In this document: piece after piece, positions 49,991 through 51,848 of the stretch
Numbering within the stretch: position 1 is the first letter of the stretch
Layout of the letters: every line of letters begins with the position of its first letter
The notes under the pieces: generated by a model
The model's database searches: none
What the model was told of the DNA's origin: nothing
Seen by the model: only the letters and a program-made list of their open reading frames with translations
Program-made: the position numbers and the translations under genes
Source of the DNA: Myxococcota bacterium
GTDB lineage: Bacteria > Myxococcota_A > UBA9042 > DTJE01
Length of the DNA stretch: 51,848 nucleotides
Reading direction: 5' to 3'
NCBI GenBank assembly: GCA_017994695.1
Contig: JAGOKF010000019.1
Location: forward strand, 1-51,848

Positions 49991-51848
49991 ATGACCGGCC
50001 GGGCGACCACGCGGAGGAGTTGGCCGTTTCTTCTTCGGGGGCTGCTGGCCGCGGGCCTCCTGGCATCCCCGGCGACCCTGGTCGCGACCCCCCTCCCGGA
50101 TCCCTGCGACCTGTCGGGGCTGGTCCAGGACCTCCGGTACCTCGGGCTCCCGGCCGTTGCCGCGGTGTCCCAGGGGCCGGGGCAGGGAGCCGGCGTGATC
50201 CTGTGTTCCGGGGAAGGGCCGGCGCTGCTGCTGGGAGCGGGCATCCGGGCACCGGACGGGGCCCTGGTGACCCGGTCCCGGCTGTTGGAAGGGGAGGCGC
50301 CGGTCCGGTCCCTCTGGATGACGCTGCAGGACCAGGCCGTGGACGGCCTGGGGGTCTCCCCGTTCCGGGGCTGCCCCGCGCTTGCGTTGCAGGAACCACC
50401 GGAGGGGACCCTCGGTGCCGCGGTGGACCTCCTGGCCCGGGACCTGTCCCATCGGCCGGCCGCCGATGGCGAAAAGGCCCCTTTGGGGGTCGTCACCTCC
50501 CGGCTCCAGGCGGCGGTGGTGTCCCTGGTCCTCGCCGTGGTGATTGCCTACCTGGTTCTCTGCCTCTGGAGGGTCCTTCCGAGCGCCCGGGGTCTGCCGC
50601 GACGGGACCTGGCCATCCTGCTGGTCCTGCTGGCCCTGGCGGTGCTGGTCCGGGGCGGGATGGGGCCCCGGCTGCCGGTCGGGACCGCCAACTCGGACCT
50701 GTCCCACTTGCTGGACATCCACCTGTGGGACCTCTGGGGCTTCGGGGTCCACCAGGGGGTGACCTATCCCCCGGCCTGGCGCCTGGCGATCTGGATGGCC
50801 TTCCACCTGTTCGGGCCTTCCTGGGACCTGGCCGCCTGGATGACCACCGTCGCCGGTGCGCTGCTGGTCCTGCCCGTGACCGCCTGGGTCCGCCGGGCCA
50901 CCGGGTCCTGGATGGCCGGGGCCCTGGCGGGGCTGGCCGCGGCGGTGATGCCGGTCGGGGTCCGGTTCAGCAACGGGGTGGTGCTGGAGACCCCGGCGGG
51001 CCTGCTGCTGGCCGCCTGCTGCTGGCACTTCTGGTGCTGGCTGGAGGGGCGCAGGGCCCTGGACGGCCTGCTCTGGGCCCTGTCGCTGGTGCTGCTGGTG
51101 CAGACCCGCCTGGAGACGTTGGGGATCCTTCCGATGCTGCTGCTGGTGCAGGGCACGGTGGCGGCCTGGCGCCTCGGGGTGGCCGGCCTGCGGCGCCTGT
51201 GGCCCTGGGCGGCCGTCGGCCTGGCCCTGGGCCTGCCCTTCCTGGTGCAGGTGGCCCTGCTGCTGCTGACCCGGGAGCAGGTCCAGGGGGACAAGGCCTC
51301 GGGGATGCTGCTGCCCGTCCTGGTCTTCGGCGGGATCGGTCTTTCCTTGGCCGTCGCCCTTCGCCCGGCCCGGCAGGCACCCCTGGCCGGGGAACCCTGG
51401 GCCTCCTTCGCCCGGGTGCTGGCCGGGGCGCTGATGCTGCTGTTCGTGGTCGAGGCGGCCGTCCAGTGGCCGGGGAACCCCTGGATGCCCGAGGCGATCA
51501 CCCACCCGGACTACCCCTTCTACCGGTTCTACATCACCTGGCCCCACGGGACCTGGCCCGACGACCGGGTCTATCCCGGGTGGCTGGTCAACGCCGGGAC
51601 CTTTCCCCTGCCGTTTGTGGGCCTGTGGCTGCTGTCCCTCTGGCCCTGGAGGAAAACGCCCCGAGAGATCCGGGGCCTGTCGTGGCTGCTGGCGTTGCTG
51701 CCGTGGTTCGGACACTTCCTGACCCGCCACGTTGGGACGGGCATCGCCCCCTTCGAGTGCCTCCGGCACCACGTGGTCTTCCTGGGGCCGGTGGCCGCCT
51801 CGGTGGGCTTGGGGGCCTGGCAGGTCCTGAGAACCCTGGAACACAGGG
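49991..51848 (+). CDS. Polytopic membrane protein, GT-C glycosyltransferase-like (3' truncated)
   Basis: An open frame of 619 codons running off the window with no stop. ATG 49991 has a perfect AGGAGG seven bases upstream. An N-terminal hydrophobic segment ('FLLRGLLAAGLLASPATLVA') is followed by an extracytoplasmic region of about 135 residues, then from about residue 170 at least nine transmembrane helices. The loop 'SHLLDIHLWDLWGFGVHQG' followed by 'TYPPAWRLAIWMAFHLFG' resembles the first large loop of dolichyl-phosphate-mannose-type GT-C glycosyltransferases, and 'LLVQTRLETLGILPML' the following helices. No catalytic DxD is certain. It is divergent from the phosphatase gene. Assignment to GT-C is by topology and pattern only. 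Confidence 0.75.
   Translation, partial: MTGRATTRRSWPFLLRGLLAAGLLASPATLVATPLPDPCDLSGLVQDLRYLGLPAVAAVSQGPGQGAGVILCSGEGPALLLGAGIRAPDGALVTRSRLLEGEAPVRSLWMTLQDQAVDGLGVSPFRGCPALALQEPPEGTLGAAVDLLARDLSHRPAADGEKAPLGVVTSRLQAAVVSLVLAVVIAYLVLCLWRVLPSARGLPRRDLAILLVLLALAVLVRGGMGPRLPVGTANSDLSHLLDIHLWDLWGFGVHQGVTYPPAWRLAIWMAFHLFGPSWDLAAWMTTVAGALLVLPVTAWVRRATGSWMAGALAGLAAAVMPVGVRFSNGVVLETPAGLLLAACCWHFWCWLEGRRALDGLLWALSLVLLVQTRLETLGILPMLLLVQGTVAAWRLGVAGLRRLWPWAAVGLALGLPFLVQVALLLLTREQVQGDKASGMLLPVLVFGGIGLSLAVALRPARQAPLAGEPWASFARVLAGALMLLFVVEAAVQWPGNPWMPEAITHPDYPFYRFYITWPHGTWPDDRVYPGWLVNAGTFPLPFVGLWLLSLWPWRKTPREIRGLSWLLALLPWFGHFLTRHVGTGIAPFECLRHHVVFLGPVAASVGLGAWQVLRTLEHR

Overview
The window is very GC-rich and gene-dense: 39 protein-coding genes, one tRNA and no intergenic gap over about 235 bases. 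I see no rRNA, insertion sequence, integrase, CRISPR array or replication origin. It looks like an ordinary chromosome segment of a Gram-negative, deltaproteobacterial-type organism, most likely an uncultured member of the Myxococcota. That placement is inference. It rests on ten predicted lipoproteins, several with Asp/Pro/Gly-rich tethers directly after the lipid-anchored Cys, a MYXO-CTERM-like C-terminus on a phosphatase, an AgmX/PglI-type C-terminal domain, Cys-rich secreted modules and a membrane-bound ETF:menaquinone-oxidoreductase-like protein.

Layout. 1-7.6 kb: a 5'-truncated DinG-type helicase, then on the minus strand a secreted HEAT-repeat protein, a HAD phosphatase and tRNA pseudouridine synthase TruD joined by ATGA overlaps, a small secreted protein, and a PP-loop sugar amidotransferase. 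7.7-12.6 kb: a lipoprotein block with a Cys-rich lipoprotein, a CrtC-like lipoprotein, a DPG-tethered lipoprotein and a tetrahaem-cytochrome/CrtI-like flavoprotein fusion. 12.6-20.8 kb: purine permease, a secreted unknown protein with a metallo-beta-lactamase-fold hydrolase, a Gly-rich beta-helix lipoprotein, TrmB and the ETF:menaquinone oxidoreductase-like protein. 20.9-26 kb: an SDR with a small partner, a lipoprotein, and the lysine pair lysC-lysA. 26-38.4 kb: secreted and surface hydrolases (two ceramidase-like lipoproteins and an EEP nuclease/phosphatase-glycosidase fusion), a class V aminotransferase, tRNA-Leu(UAA), an SGNH-like anchored protein, and a lipoprotein-DUF1302-DUF1329 run. 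38.5-42.2 kb: lipB coupled to a GYF/AgmX membrane protein, and rpsA. 42.2-48 kb: a four-gene biosynthetic operon (carbamoyltransferase, B12-type radical SAM enzyme, DegT aminotransferase, UDP-galactopyranose-mutase-like flavoprotein). 48-51.8 kb: a purple-acid-phosphatase-like exported enzyme and a 3'-truncated polytopic membrane protein.

How the genes work together. Housekeeping functions (lysine/diaminopimelate, lipoate, tRNA modification, ribosomal protein S1) alternate with cell-envelope genes. The most unusual piece is the extracytoplasmic redox module at 8.6-12.6 kb. A lipoprotein there carries four CXXCH haem motifs with exactly four further histidines, followed by a carotenoid-desaturase/retinol-saturase-like FAD domain. 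It lies two genes from a divergent CrtC/AttH-like lipoprotein. The 42-48 kb operon looks like a small pathway for an amino, carbamoylated glycan or metabolite. Start codons were mainly chosen by Shine-Dalgarno spacing, signal peptides and 1-11-base overlaps with upstream genes.
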